Shown here piece after piece: positions 1 to 9,900 of a DNA stretch of 64,000 nucleotides. This DNA comes from Juglans regia (Eukaryota; Streptophyta; Magnoliopsida; Fagales; Juglandaceae). Numbering within the stretch: position 1 is the first letter of the stretch; each line of letters starts with the position of its first letter. A program made the translations under genes and the position numbers. The notes beneath the pieces are model-generated. The model did no database searches and was not told the DNA's origin. It saw nothing but the letters and a program-made list of their open reading frames with translations. The DNA is taken from positions 12,223,334-12,287,333 of the forward strand of contig NC_049905.1 in the NCBI RefSeq assembly GCF_001411555.2, in the 5' to 3' direction.

Positions 1-269
1 GTCTGGCCTTCTCGAATACAATTCAAGCCTGGAAAACTTTGTTCAATTTAAAGAATTGTGAGCTATTAAACTGTTCTAGTTTTCTTTTTTTATTCTCGAA
101 TACATTAATCGCAAATCTGAAATAGTCAGAGTCCTTTTATTTTTAAATTAATAAAAACAAAATCAAATAGAGTACTTCTAATTCAAACGCTTGATGTCAT
201 GCAACAATACTTTTATAGGGATTCACACAGCATATAGGTAACGTTTCTGAACCGCTACAATTGAGTTCT

Positions 270-369
270 CTCCTTATAAAACATCACCAGATCATCACAA
301 GATCATATCCTCACATCAAATTAGCAAGCACTCCCCGCGACAACACAACCAATAACCAATATCGATATC
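270..369 (+). promoter_or_regulatory. Core promoter and 5' leader of SDR copy 1
   Basis: A TATAAA motif lies at 275-280, about 95 bases before the ATG at 370. It is followed by an AC-rich leader typical of plant 5' UTRs. SDR copy 2 has a comparable TATA (about 16739-16745) about 70 bases before its ATG, which supports the assignment. Bases 1-270 are AT-rich and show nothing else I recognise. Confidence 0.55.
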
Positions 370-3300
370 ATGAACGGCGCATCGTCCTTGCTAGCTCCCA
401 TTGCTAAGAGGTAATAATAAAAAGCAAAGCTTTTGGTACCTATTTGAGTTAATTTCCTAGCTTTTATATAATTATTCTCTCTCTCCATAGTTTATGTCAT
501 TCGTTGTGATATTTCAAAATTTCCGGTAATAGAATTTGGAATATGCATGTAACACCCGGATCCAAGCAAGCTCAGCTTTATTTATTTATTTATTTATTTT
601 GTTTTAGTTTATTTTTTTTTATTTTTTTTCTCTCCACACGTTAATTTTTTTTTTATTTTCTTTCCGCGCGTTTTATCCCTTCCGTCTATATTTCTTTTTC
701 ACCCATATGTTTTTCCGTCTACTCCATGCACACGCACAACACAAACTTTCATCCGCGCACACATCTCTCTCTCGGCTCTCTAGGGTTTCACTTCATATAT
801 ATATAGACACTCATAGGTTTTTTCCATGCTATTAGAAACTGCCCAGACTCTAGCCGCCGTACCACCTTGTAATCACAAGCCCAGCCTCCATTCCCTCGGT
901 TTCATGCACTCCCATACCGAGAGTCACCCCACGTAAGCCAGCCCTCCGTCGTCCCTTCTACCGCCACCAGTGCACCCCTCCTAAGCCTCTGATCAGCTAA
1001 CCCATCTCCATCGTGCACCGACTAGAATTCACGCTGCCCTCCCAAATGAAATCAACTCAACCGTGCATGCATTGCATCTCCACAGATCACAACTCCACCT
1101 CGCCGTGCATCACCTCCTCTTGACCATCATTGGAGTCCAGCTCCTCCACCGTACACGACTGCATCACCACCAGAGTGCCGAGAAACAACCATCTACAGAG
1201 TGAATCGAAACTCCTCTGTTTTGAGTCCGAAAAATAGAGCATTTGGTTGCTCCCCCAAGCACGGCAGTTTCGCACTGCCAACCCTTTCGGGTGTCTCCTC
1301 CGTGGCGCAAAGGGAACCCGTAATCCAGCACCTCAGCCATGCCTCGCCGTGCCACCGACGATAGCCACCCTAGTTTCGCCGCTTGTAACTCTCTCGGTAA
1401 GGAGCCCTCTCTCTCTCCGTCTCCTTCTGGGTGCTCTCGTACCTCTCTCTCTCAGTTATCTCTCTCTCTCAGTTATCTCTCTCTCTCTCTCTCTCAGTGC
1501 CTCACCCCCGCGACCTTCTTCGCCGCCTCGAGTGCAGCTCCCCCCTTCGCGATGAGTACCTTGCGCCTCTATTCTCGCCGATAGTTGCACCGAGACTGCA
1601 GGAATGCATTTTCCAGTCTACGTAAACTGTTATTTTGCATAGTATTTTGAAAAGGGAATTACAGTTCTACCCTTATTTTGAATGTGTTCAAGTTGATATT
1701 TTTTGGTCTGTTTTTACGTGGTTTATACGGGTGGTATAAGAAATTTTACAGACAATAAATAAGATTTTCAAATTGTACTTTGGTAGCAAATTATTTTAGT
1801 AATTGTGAAATTTTATTTTTAAAACATTTAAATTACAATTAAAGCTATTTGTTTATTATTTAACGAAATTTTTAATTGTACTTACCTTAAATCGCTTGAG
1901 TATTTTTAACATGTTATTAAGTAAAGATTTATTTTTTTAAGAGTAAACAATATTGGAGTAATGTTGTTTTTACACTTTAGATATGTTTTAGTCTATTTAA
2001 TAATAGTTATGGTTTATTTTAAAGTATTTTGGGATAATTAAATTACTCAGTATTAAACATCATAAGTTGTTTTCATTAATAAATAAGTTAGATTTTTAAA
2101 TGTTTTTAGTCGAAGTTATCAAATGGTCTTTGACGATTTTAGAAAAAGATGGTATATTTTAAGGTTATGAAATTTTAGGTTTTAAGGAATTAAGTAGGTT
2201 ATTTTAGAAGTTTAGGATTAAATATCGAAATAAGTGGTTGATTGGAAATTTACGGGAATTACTTGATTATTTGATAGGTGACGATTGTTAATTGTTCGAC
2301 ATTTTGAGGAAAATTCTGAAAAGCTAAGAAGTTCAGGTAAGCGGGGTTCCTATGCTAGACTTTGCATTTAAAATAAAATGAGCTGAGGTTATTTTTGGAA
2401 AATATACATATTTGATGTTGAAAAGAAATTTGAATTGCCTTAGTTATTTGTTCTGCATTACTCATGAGATTTTGTTTAAGAAGAAATTTCTATCATGACT
2501 GGTGTAGACATGAGCTTATTTTTGACATTCTGTTTCCGAACTTTGAAAAAGAGAACGAATATGAAATTTTGTGCATAAATTATGTTGTGTAATGATTTTG
2601 TTCTGTTCTGAAGATTTTCTGTACTCTGATATTATCTGATGTGATTTCTGAAAACCTCTGGCATAACATTCTGTTTCTGTTTCTGTTCCATTCTGACCTC
2701 ACCACGGGTGTAAAACTGTGGCCTCTGTACGGGTTGGTACCAACTTTTCATTGTGATACCCCATATGATATGGATAAGGGTAGGTGGTGTATGGGATCCC
2801 ACATTGCTTGGGAAGGAGAAGTTCTTGCTCTTTATAAGGTTCTAATGGGGCTCCAATTGTATCATTGACTAGTCCTTTTGGAGTATAGGCCATGTGGTTT
2901 GGGCCTTTCATTGGGGCGTTACAAATGGTAACAGAGCCTATCCCAACTAGAAATGTGGGACTTGAGCCGTGCCACCTATAATGGACAGGCCCGACGAAGA
3001 CGTCGGGAATTTAAGGGGGGTATATTGTGATACCCCATATGATATGGATAAGGGTAGGTGATGTATGGGAGCCCACATTGCTTGGGAATGAGAAGTTCTT
3101 GCTCTTTATAAGGTTCCTATGGGGCTCCAATTGTATCATTGACTAGTCCTTTTGGAGTATAGGCCATGTGGTTTGGGCCTTTCATTGGGGCGTTACAATG
3201 CAGATTAGCAGGCAAGGTTGCTTTGATAACCGGAGGTGCAAGTGGCATTGGCGAGAGTACGGCAAGACTATTCGCTGAACATGGTGCTAAGGTCATCATT

Positions 3301-4002
3301 TCTGACGTCCAAGACGAGCTTGGTTTCTCAGTTTCCCAAGACAAAAGCATCAATGGTGCCATTTCCTACGTCCACTGCGATGTCACTAGCGAGTGTGATG
3401 TCCAGAATGCTGTCAATACTGCGGTGTCGAAGCATGGAAAACTGGACATAATGTTCAACACTGCAGGCTGTACTGGCCAAAACAAAGCATCCATCTTAGA
3501 CCACGAGCAAAAGGATTACAAGACTGTTTTTGATGTGAATGTCTTGGGGTCATTTCTGGGGGCAAAACACGTGGCCAAAGTAATGATTCCAGTGAAAAGG
3601 GGCACCATTCTATTCACCGCAAGTTGTGTAACAGAGTCACATGGATTGGCCTCACACAGTTACACGGCATCCAAGCATGCCGTTGTGGGACTAACAAAGA
3701 ATTTATGTGTTGAGTTGGGTCAGTACGGAATTAGAGTCAATTGCATATCACCATATGGTGCGGCCACCCCTTTATTCCTAAAAGGGATGGGAATAGACAA
3801 GAAGGAAAAGGCGGAAGAGATTTTATCCTCTGCGGCAAGTTTGAAAGGGCCAGTTTTGGAAGCAGGAGATTTGGCAGAGGCAGCGCTGTTCTTGGCGAGC
3901 GAGGAGTCCAAGCACGTGAGTGTGCTCAACCTAGTCGTGGATGGTGGTTATAGCGCAACCAATGTAGCTTTTACAGAGACCATACAAAAGTTCTTCACCT
4001 AA
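370..4002 (+). CDS. Short-chain dehydrogenase/reductase, copy 1 (secoisolariciresinol dehydrogenase-like), two exons
   Basis: NAD(P)-dependent alcohol/ketone oxidoreductase of the plant SDR110C type. Exon 1 is 370-410 and exon 2 is 3204-4002; joining them gives 279 residues with a split Arg codon (AG|A). Seen: cofactor motif TGGASGIG (residues 23-30), an Asp after strand 2 (IISDVQ) suggesting NAD(H), and the catalytic tetrad Asn126, Ser154, Tyr167, Lys171 (YTASK). The normally conserved NNAG motif reads NTAG (residues 99-102), and a Gly near the C terminus (KYVSGLN in copy 2) is Val here. The intron is 2793 bases against 113 in copy 2, because an LTR element fills it. An in-frame ATG at 3166 inside that element also opens into exon 2. 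The reading frame is uninterrupted. Substrate cannot be assigned; lignan, terpenoid or ABA-type alcohols are all possible. Expression is uncertain because of the intron insertion. Confidence 0.75.
1431..1497. repeat. (CT)n microsatellite
   Basis: Runs of CTCTCT interrupted by CAGTTAT form a short imperfect higher-order repeat inside the GC-rich leader of the LTR element. Reading frames across it are low-complexity serine/leucine strings, not genes. Confidence 0.85.
2926..2937 (+). promoter_or_regulatory. Primer-binding site of the TRIM (initiator tRNA-Met type)
   Basis: TGGTAACAGAGC begins two bases after the first 172-bp LTR. It differs at one position from the usual plant LTR-element primer site complementary to initiator methionine tRNA (TGGTATCAGAGC). 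Confidence 0.75.
3105..3168 (+). promoter_or_regulatory. TRIM LTR TATA box and in-frame ATG that could drive SDR exon 2
   Basis: TTTATAAGG at 3105-3113 in the second TRIM LTR lies about 55 bases before an ATG at 3166. I see no ATG between the expected transcription start (about 3135-3140) and 3166. The frame from 3166 crosses the LTR end, the target-site duplication and the normal splice acceptor without a stop. It then continues as the SDR, giving 278 residues with 12 new N-terminal residues. Motif positions are seen; promoter use is inference. Confidence 0.45.
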
Positions 4003-4219
4003 GAACAAAAACATTATGGTCATCTTTTTTCCAAGCATATATATATGCATGTTTTAAGCATAACTACGGGTCTCAATCGTAATGTTTGTATGTTGAGATC
4101 TAAATAATTTCCTATGATGTTCAATAACTGAAATTTAATAGCATATTCCGTTTCTAATCTCGAATCGAGTATTTTATTCTTTATAAAGAGGTTTTCTCGT
4201 TACTATAATATTTAAAGAG
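4003..4219 (+). other. 3' flank of SDR copy 1
   Basis: This is probable 3' UTR and terminator DNA. A block around 4165-4205, including CTTTATAAAGAGG, is matched on the opposite strand downstream of SDR copy 2 (about 15425-15460). The gene duplication therefore included 3' flanking sequence. Similarity ends near the LINE relic. Confidence 0.5.
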
Positions 4220-6110
4220 GTACGTAAAGGGTATGTGCAAGGTGGATAATTGTTCAATAGCACAGTAATTGAATCGAGATTTTCCCTTATGATCTTCATG
4301 GAACACGTGCTGGAAACGACAATTGAGAGTACGAGTCAAACAAACAAGCTCTCCCAAAAATTCTCCAGGTACCAAACACTACATCGCCCTCTATTCCACC
4401 AAGAAATAACCACCATCGAATCAATCTCTACTATCACATTTGAAATATTTAGTGATTTGCAAAGTCTCAAACCTTTAAGGAGCGCTAGGAGTTCTGCTCT
4501 ATTGTTTGATCAAAAACCAATAGGATAGGCAAAGGCCTGGGCAAGCCGACCTAAATAATTATGAATAACACCACCAATGCCACAAGAGCCCGGGTTATCG
4601 AGACTACTACCATCCGTGTTCAACTTGCACCACCTTGGCGGCGGCTTAAGCCACTTTACCACTTTGCAACAGTTAGCTTTTGGTGCAACCAGTTTAATCC
4701 ATTGGGCCTCCAGGATCATGCTATCCCAGCGGAACAACCTATTGGGGTTCTTAGCCGCATGATAAAGGGAGCCTATCCACACACAAATAGAATGAACAAC
4801 AGCTTCATGAGTTTCCAAATTACCTTCCATTCGAGCAAGACATTCTGTCCGCCAAAGACTCCAAGTAACAATAATGGGCATGATACCAATTATAAAACCC
4901 ACCTGGGAGGAAGAGCTATCATGCCTGAACCAAGTCATAGAATTAGATTTCCAAGATCTACCAAGACGAATACCAAAAAGGTTGCCAAAAAAGGACCATA
5001 CTTTTTGAGGAAATTCATCCTCAAATAGAACATGGTTAATATCTTCATGATGGCCTACACTATAATAATCACATTTGGGAACAAGGGGAATACCAATACA
5101 GCGCAATCTATCATCCACACTCAAGGCCATATGCCAAGCCATCCAAAAAATGGATAAACATTCTTAACAGAAGGCTTTTATGCCAAATCCAAGCTTGCCA
5201 ATCAAGAGAGGAACCTCTGAAACGAGTATAATGCCATCCAGATTGGGTAAAGAACATACCTGTCTCTGTAGGAGTCCAAACTAGTACATCGTTTCCGGAA
5301 TTAGCCCCAGATAAAGTGACTATAATATCATCTACATTATCTTGACCTACTAAGTTCTCAAGAAGATCCACATCCCAACTATCCAACAACCTATTCTCTT
5401 TAACTTTTTGCAGAACTGAACCCACTAATGGCATCTCATTAATTAGAGGACTATTATCCCTCCATTTATCATACCAACAAAAAATCTCTCTTTTGCTAAT
5501 CTTCCATTTAGAGTTATTCAACAGTAACGGAATACAATTAGCAACCATTCTCCAAAATCTTGACCCTTTAGTAGCATCTATTAGAAACCAAGGTTTTAAT
5601 CCCACATATTTAGCTTTGAAAAAATTAGCCTATAGAGAAGTACCTTGTAGAAGGTTCCAAGCAAACTGCATATGTAAAGCTCTTTGAGAGTCCTGGAGAT
5701 GCCGTAAATCGAGTCCCCCTTCTTCCATTGGGATGCAAATATGTTTCCAAGCCATTCATTTCTTTCTATCTCACCCATTGGATTCTCCCCAAAGGAAAGA
5801 ACTCATCAACCTATGAATCGTGTTGATAGTAGCTTGAGGGACTTGTAAAACAACAGAAAGGTGAAGGGCCTTCTGGATATAACATGCCTTAAGAGAATAA
5901 GTTTTTTGCCGGTAGACAGAAGCCTCATCTTCAAACCACTGATTTTTTGCCTCACTTATTCACCATGCCTTCAAGATGAGATTGCTTAAGACGCCCCAGA
6001 ATTATAGACACCCCTAGATATTGAAAAGGGAAAGTCCCCTCCCCGAATATATAGAATCATCTACCTTGATAATGTCTCTAGTATAACCTTTGGTCTCCTT
6101 TATATAGGCC
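4220..6110 (-). mobile_element. LINE (L1-type) 3' relic: RT thumb, zf-RVT and RNase H
   Basis: Read on the minus strand, broken frames match the C-terminal part of plant LINE ORF2. The reverse-transcriptase thumb (FPFQYLGVSIILGRL, near 6000) is followed by a zinc-binding zf-RVT block (5142-4900). An RNase H domain follows, starting KLNTDGSSLDNPG and containing RAELLAL and EIDSM (about 4620-4250). Several stops and frameshifts separate the pieces (frames 5778-5596, 5605-5111, 5142-4510). The endonuclease and RT palm with the YADD motif are absent, so this is a truncated dead copy. Confidence 0.8.
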
Positions 6111-6233
6111 ACCTTGTATAGAGTATTCGTTTTGTGATTAATTAATATTGATCCCAACATGGTAGACAAATAAGGAATATTTTAATTACTATTCCAAGAA
6201 TCAGGAATATTATTGCTATTGTAGACAAATAAG

Positions 6234-6776
6234 TGTGATTTTAATTACTCTTTTATTTATGATAAATGTCATTTTTCCTTCAATAGTATTGATTTTATTT
6301 TATTTCTATATATTTTTCTTTATTTTCTTGGATTTGAAAGATTGAGAAGATTTAGTGCGAAAGGAGAGCATTTTGGTATAAAAGAAGAGACTACGGATCC
6401 AGACCAATGAGAGACAACAAGATTTGAAGAGAGTCGAGGAGATTTGGGGTAAGAAATTTGCTACCAGAAGGTGTGACAAGAGTTAGGCGATAAGCGAGAC
6501 ATTTTACCTTCTGGGCGAGAAGACTCAGCGCATGGCTCCGGGCGGCTAGATTGGGCGACCAGTCTAAGCGATCAACTTAAGCAACCAACTTAAACGACAT
6601 CGTAGGCAACAACTAGCAAATGCGAGTAGCTTTACTGCTCGGTAGGTTGGTGAGAGAGTTCTATCATCCCGGTCAAGAGTCTTTCCTCTCGGTAGGCAAG
6701 GAGACCAGTTATATTCAGCGCACACAACATCTACTTGTTATAATTCTGTGCACTTGCAGATATTTTTAGTACAACA
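6234..6776 (+). repeat. 5' LTR of the Athila-like element
   Basis: Starts TGTGATTTT and ends AGTACAACA just before the primer site. It is paired with 11991-12497. The stretch GTAGACAAATAAG occurs twice just upstream (near 6160 and 6222), so the exact 5' edge is blurred. Confidence 0.6.
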
Positions 6777-6782
6777 AGTTTT

Positions 6783-6800
6783 TGGCGCCATTGCCGATGA
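6783..6800 (+). promoter_or_regulatory. Primer-binding site (tRNA-Asp type, degenerate)
   Basis: TGGCGCCATTGCCGATGA lies six bases after the LTR end. It differs at a few positions from TGGCGCCGTTGCCGGGGA, which pairs with the 3' end of plant tRNA-Asp as in Athila elements. Confidence 0.65.
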
Positions 6801-6913
6801 TTAGTTATTAGTTATTGATATTGATACTAGCTAGATTTTTACTACTTTGGCTATTATTTTATTAGTTTAAATTAGATCTCAGTTTGATTTTTCTTTTTAG
6901 GAATTAGAAGTGC

Positions 6914-9900
6914 ATGCCCCGATGTAAATCATTAGAACATACACTTTTCGATCTCGAGATTGAAAAAACCATATGTCGGATTAGTAAAGAGAAAAAAGAA
7001 AGAGGTCGCCGCGTTTAAATTTAATATGGCCAAGCAGGAGCGCAAAATATTAAGAGACTATGCTATGCCCTCTGTCAATGGGGCGACATCCAATATAAGG
7101 TGGCCAGCCTAGAAATTTGTGATACTTTTAAACACAAAAGAGTGACAGATGACGCTATTTGACTGAGAATTTTTCCTTTCTCACTTAGGAAAAAAGCAAA
7201 AGCTTAGTTGAACTCTTTGCTACCTGGCATCATGTAACACCCCAAACCCGGTTGGCCTGGAGAATTACTACCTGTCACTTAAGAACATGTTTCCCAACAC
7301 AACTAAAATAAAACTCCAAAACTTCATTAGCAAAACTCAATCTCATGTACTCTAAATAACCACATTGAAAACTCTACAAAGTCATTACTGCAGCAAAATA
7401 AACTAAGGAGTCCAAAATCTCCCGGTAATCATAACAAACCAAACTAATACTTTCATAAGCCTTACTAAACCCAAGCCCAAGATATAATTAAATCTAGAAG
7501 ACATTAAAACTAAAGGACATCAGAATTCATTCTTCTAACATCATCTCCCAGCTTAATCATGCTCATTAATCTAATCCAGGTCCTCAGTTGGACTCTCCAC
7601 ATCATCTGAAAAATATTATGAAGATAGGGGGTGAGTTATCAACAACTCAGTAAGCAGAGGACATATGCCAGCGTGCAAACATGAGCATTTACAAAGTATA
7701 GCATGCAGAACAAAATATTTTCCAAAGTTATCATGCAGAACAGAACATATTTTCAAAACTAACAGAGAAATGGTTTTAAGACACGAAAAACCCATAATAC
7801 TTTGGCATAACATAAACTGAGTATCATCATCAGATCAAAACAGAGCATCACACAGAGCAGAGATCATGTTTCACCCCCATGGTAGGGTTATGCTAACCCC
7901 GGTGGCCAAACCAGGCAGAGACAGAGGTGAAATCTTTCTTTTATTCTTCTCGGAGCCCTAAGTGTGCACACAGGAAAGACCACAATAAAACCATTTTGTT
8001 TTCAAAGTGGGTGCACTCAGAGACAGAGAAGTTGGTACCAACCCAAACAGAGCAGAGTAGAGACAGAGTCAGATACAAATACCAGTACACCATGCCAAAG
8101 GTTTTCAGATGTTATATCAAAATAATACAGAGTATCAAAACAGAATTAGACAGTTTACACACACTGACAACAAAAGCCAGAACATCTTTCCAAATAAATG
8201 CACAATTTTCCATATTCTCAATATCGCTCCCTTTCTCAGATTTTAGAAACCACATGATAGAATTTAGCTCATGTCTACACAATGCATATCAGAATATATT
8301 TTTCCTTTTTCACACAGATTTCATGAATAATGCAGATAAGTGACCGAGGTTGATCTTTGTTTTCACAAGTTCTCATCATATCACAAAATATGCAAGTTTT
8401 CATAAAATCAACCTCAGTCTTATTAACTTGTATAAAACATAGCATAGGAACCTCGCTTACCTTTACAACTTAGCTTTTCAGAATTTTCCTCAAAAAATGT
8501 CGAGTTGAATATAAATCGTCACCTATAAAAAAATAATCATATAATTTTCATAAGATTTCAATCAATCACGGATTTCAATATTTAATCCTAAACTTCTAAA
8601 ATAACCTATTTTAATATCTCAAAACTTAAAACCCTCATAATCCCAAAATATATCATCACTTCCTAAAAATCACCAATATTCACCACGACCAACGTCAAAC
8701 TCAAAACACCAATATTTAAACCTGAAACAGCCAACAAATTTCATAGCATAAACCAATCTCACACAAACAACTCCATCATCCAATCCAACCGATCCCCTTA
8801 CTCCTCGGACTCAGTCCGGCACAACCAACAAATTCACAGTAAATATGAATTAGCGCATAAATACATTTAAATCTCAAAAGTTCTTTGGGAAAAATACTTA
8901 CAATGCTATAATATAATTTTTGAAAGATCATGGAGGTGCTAGAAGCGGCAACGCAGCAACAAAATAGTGCCAAATGCATTGTGGCCGTGGGTCTAAAAAA
9001 CCCACTTTTGAACGGGTGTAAACGAAGACCTGAGATTGATAGGGTAAGGCTTAGGGATGTCGATGAAGCTAGTGGTGGTGGTGGTTGGCTGTGGGTGGCG
9101 GCGCAATAGGCGGTTGAAGTGCAAAATCACCCAAAACGGAAATAGAGTTGGAAGTGCTTCACCGGTGACAGATCGGAGGTGGGGTTGAGTTCATTGGGTT
9201 GCTATGAGGTCGAGGATGATGTGGTGAGAAGATGGTGGCCGGAGGTGGTGCGACGGCGGTGCAGCGGCGCAAGGAGTGCCGCGGCTTGGTGTGGTGCGTG
9301 GGGGCTATCGGCGGTGAGCTAAGGGCTGAAATCACAGGGGGGTGATTGCCGGTCGAAGGGGAGGTGAGAGGGAGGGGCAGTGTTGGTTGCCGCCGGTGCA
9401 CGGGGACGGGCTGGGGGTCGACGCACGGAGGGAGAGAAGAAAGAGGGAGAGACGTGCAGCGCGCGGGAGAGTAGAGGAGAAAAAGAAAAGAAAAAGAAGG
9501 AAAAGAAAAAAATAGGAAAGGGAAAAAGAAAAAGTGATGGAAAGAAATGCGATCCAATCCTCACATCTTGGGTCACAAAAATGATTCAACGGAAACGATT
9601 TTAAAACAACAAGTGAAATAAAATAATTCAAACGTAGTGATTAAAAAGAAAATAAATAATTAAATCCAACAAGAAGTTAATTTAATATGAAAAGAAAATT
9701 AAATGCATAACAATAATTAATATTAAGGAAACATGTCAAATTTAATTTTCACAAATTAAAAATCATAAAAAATAAACCCACTGAAATCTGAAAATTTAAA
9801 ACAAGATAATCAAATTTTAAATTAATAACAAATAATCCTTTAATTAAAAAATACACTAAAAAAATACGGGGTGTTACACATCATCACCACCTAGGAGGAG

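Larger units (their letters stand above)
548..3197 (+). mobile_element. Composite LTR element in the intron of SDR copy 1
   Basis: It begins TGTAACACCC at 548 and ends GGGGCGTTACA at 3197. It is flanked by the perfect 5-bp target-site duplication ATGCA (543-547 and 3198-3202). Bases 548 to about 2748 match, in sense orientation, the solo LTRs at 7233-9878 and 28919-32962 (for example the block around 2280-2360). They carry a TATATATATA stretch near 795-807, a GC-rich leader (about 840-1600) and a CT-rich microsatellite. At about 2748 the similarity stops and a small TRIM-type element with its own two LTRs begins. There is no coding capacity. The parental large LTR resembles del/Tekay-type chromovirus LTRs in size and ends, which is inference. 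Confidence 0.8.
2752..3197 (+). mobile_element. TRIM-type miniature LTR retrotransposon (172-bp LTRs)
   Basis: Two direct repeats of exactly 172 bp, 2752-2923 and 3026-3197, both start TGTGATACCCC and end GCGTTACA. I count five differences between them. Only about 100 bp lie between, and no protein is encoded. A primer-binding site (2926-2937) and a purine tract of As and Gs (3009-3020) sit just inside the LTRs, as expected. The LTRs contain TTTATAAGG, a probable TATA box. The 5 bp left of the first LTR (TTCAT) do not match the 5 bp right of the second (ATGCA), so it did not insert here as an independent unit with intact ends. Confidence 0.8.

Noticed and set aside
1164..1625. Small frames on both strands upstream of SDR exon 2
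   Set aside because: Inside the intron LTR element and dominated by a CT microsatellite.
2752..3197. TRIM as a separate later insertion into the large LTR
   Set aside because: Its flanking 5-mers (TTCAT and ATGCA) do not match. The right-hand duplication instead pairs with the left end of the large LTR at 543-547.
9159..9631. Overlapping proline/serine-rich frames of 85-132 codons
   Set aside because: They lie in the GC-rich leader part of a solo LTR. All frames are low complexity, and the equivalent parts of the other LTR copies do not keep the same frame.
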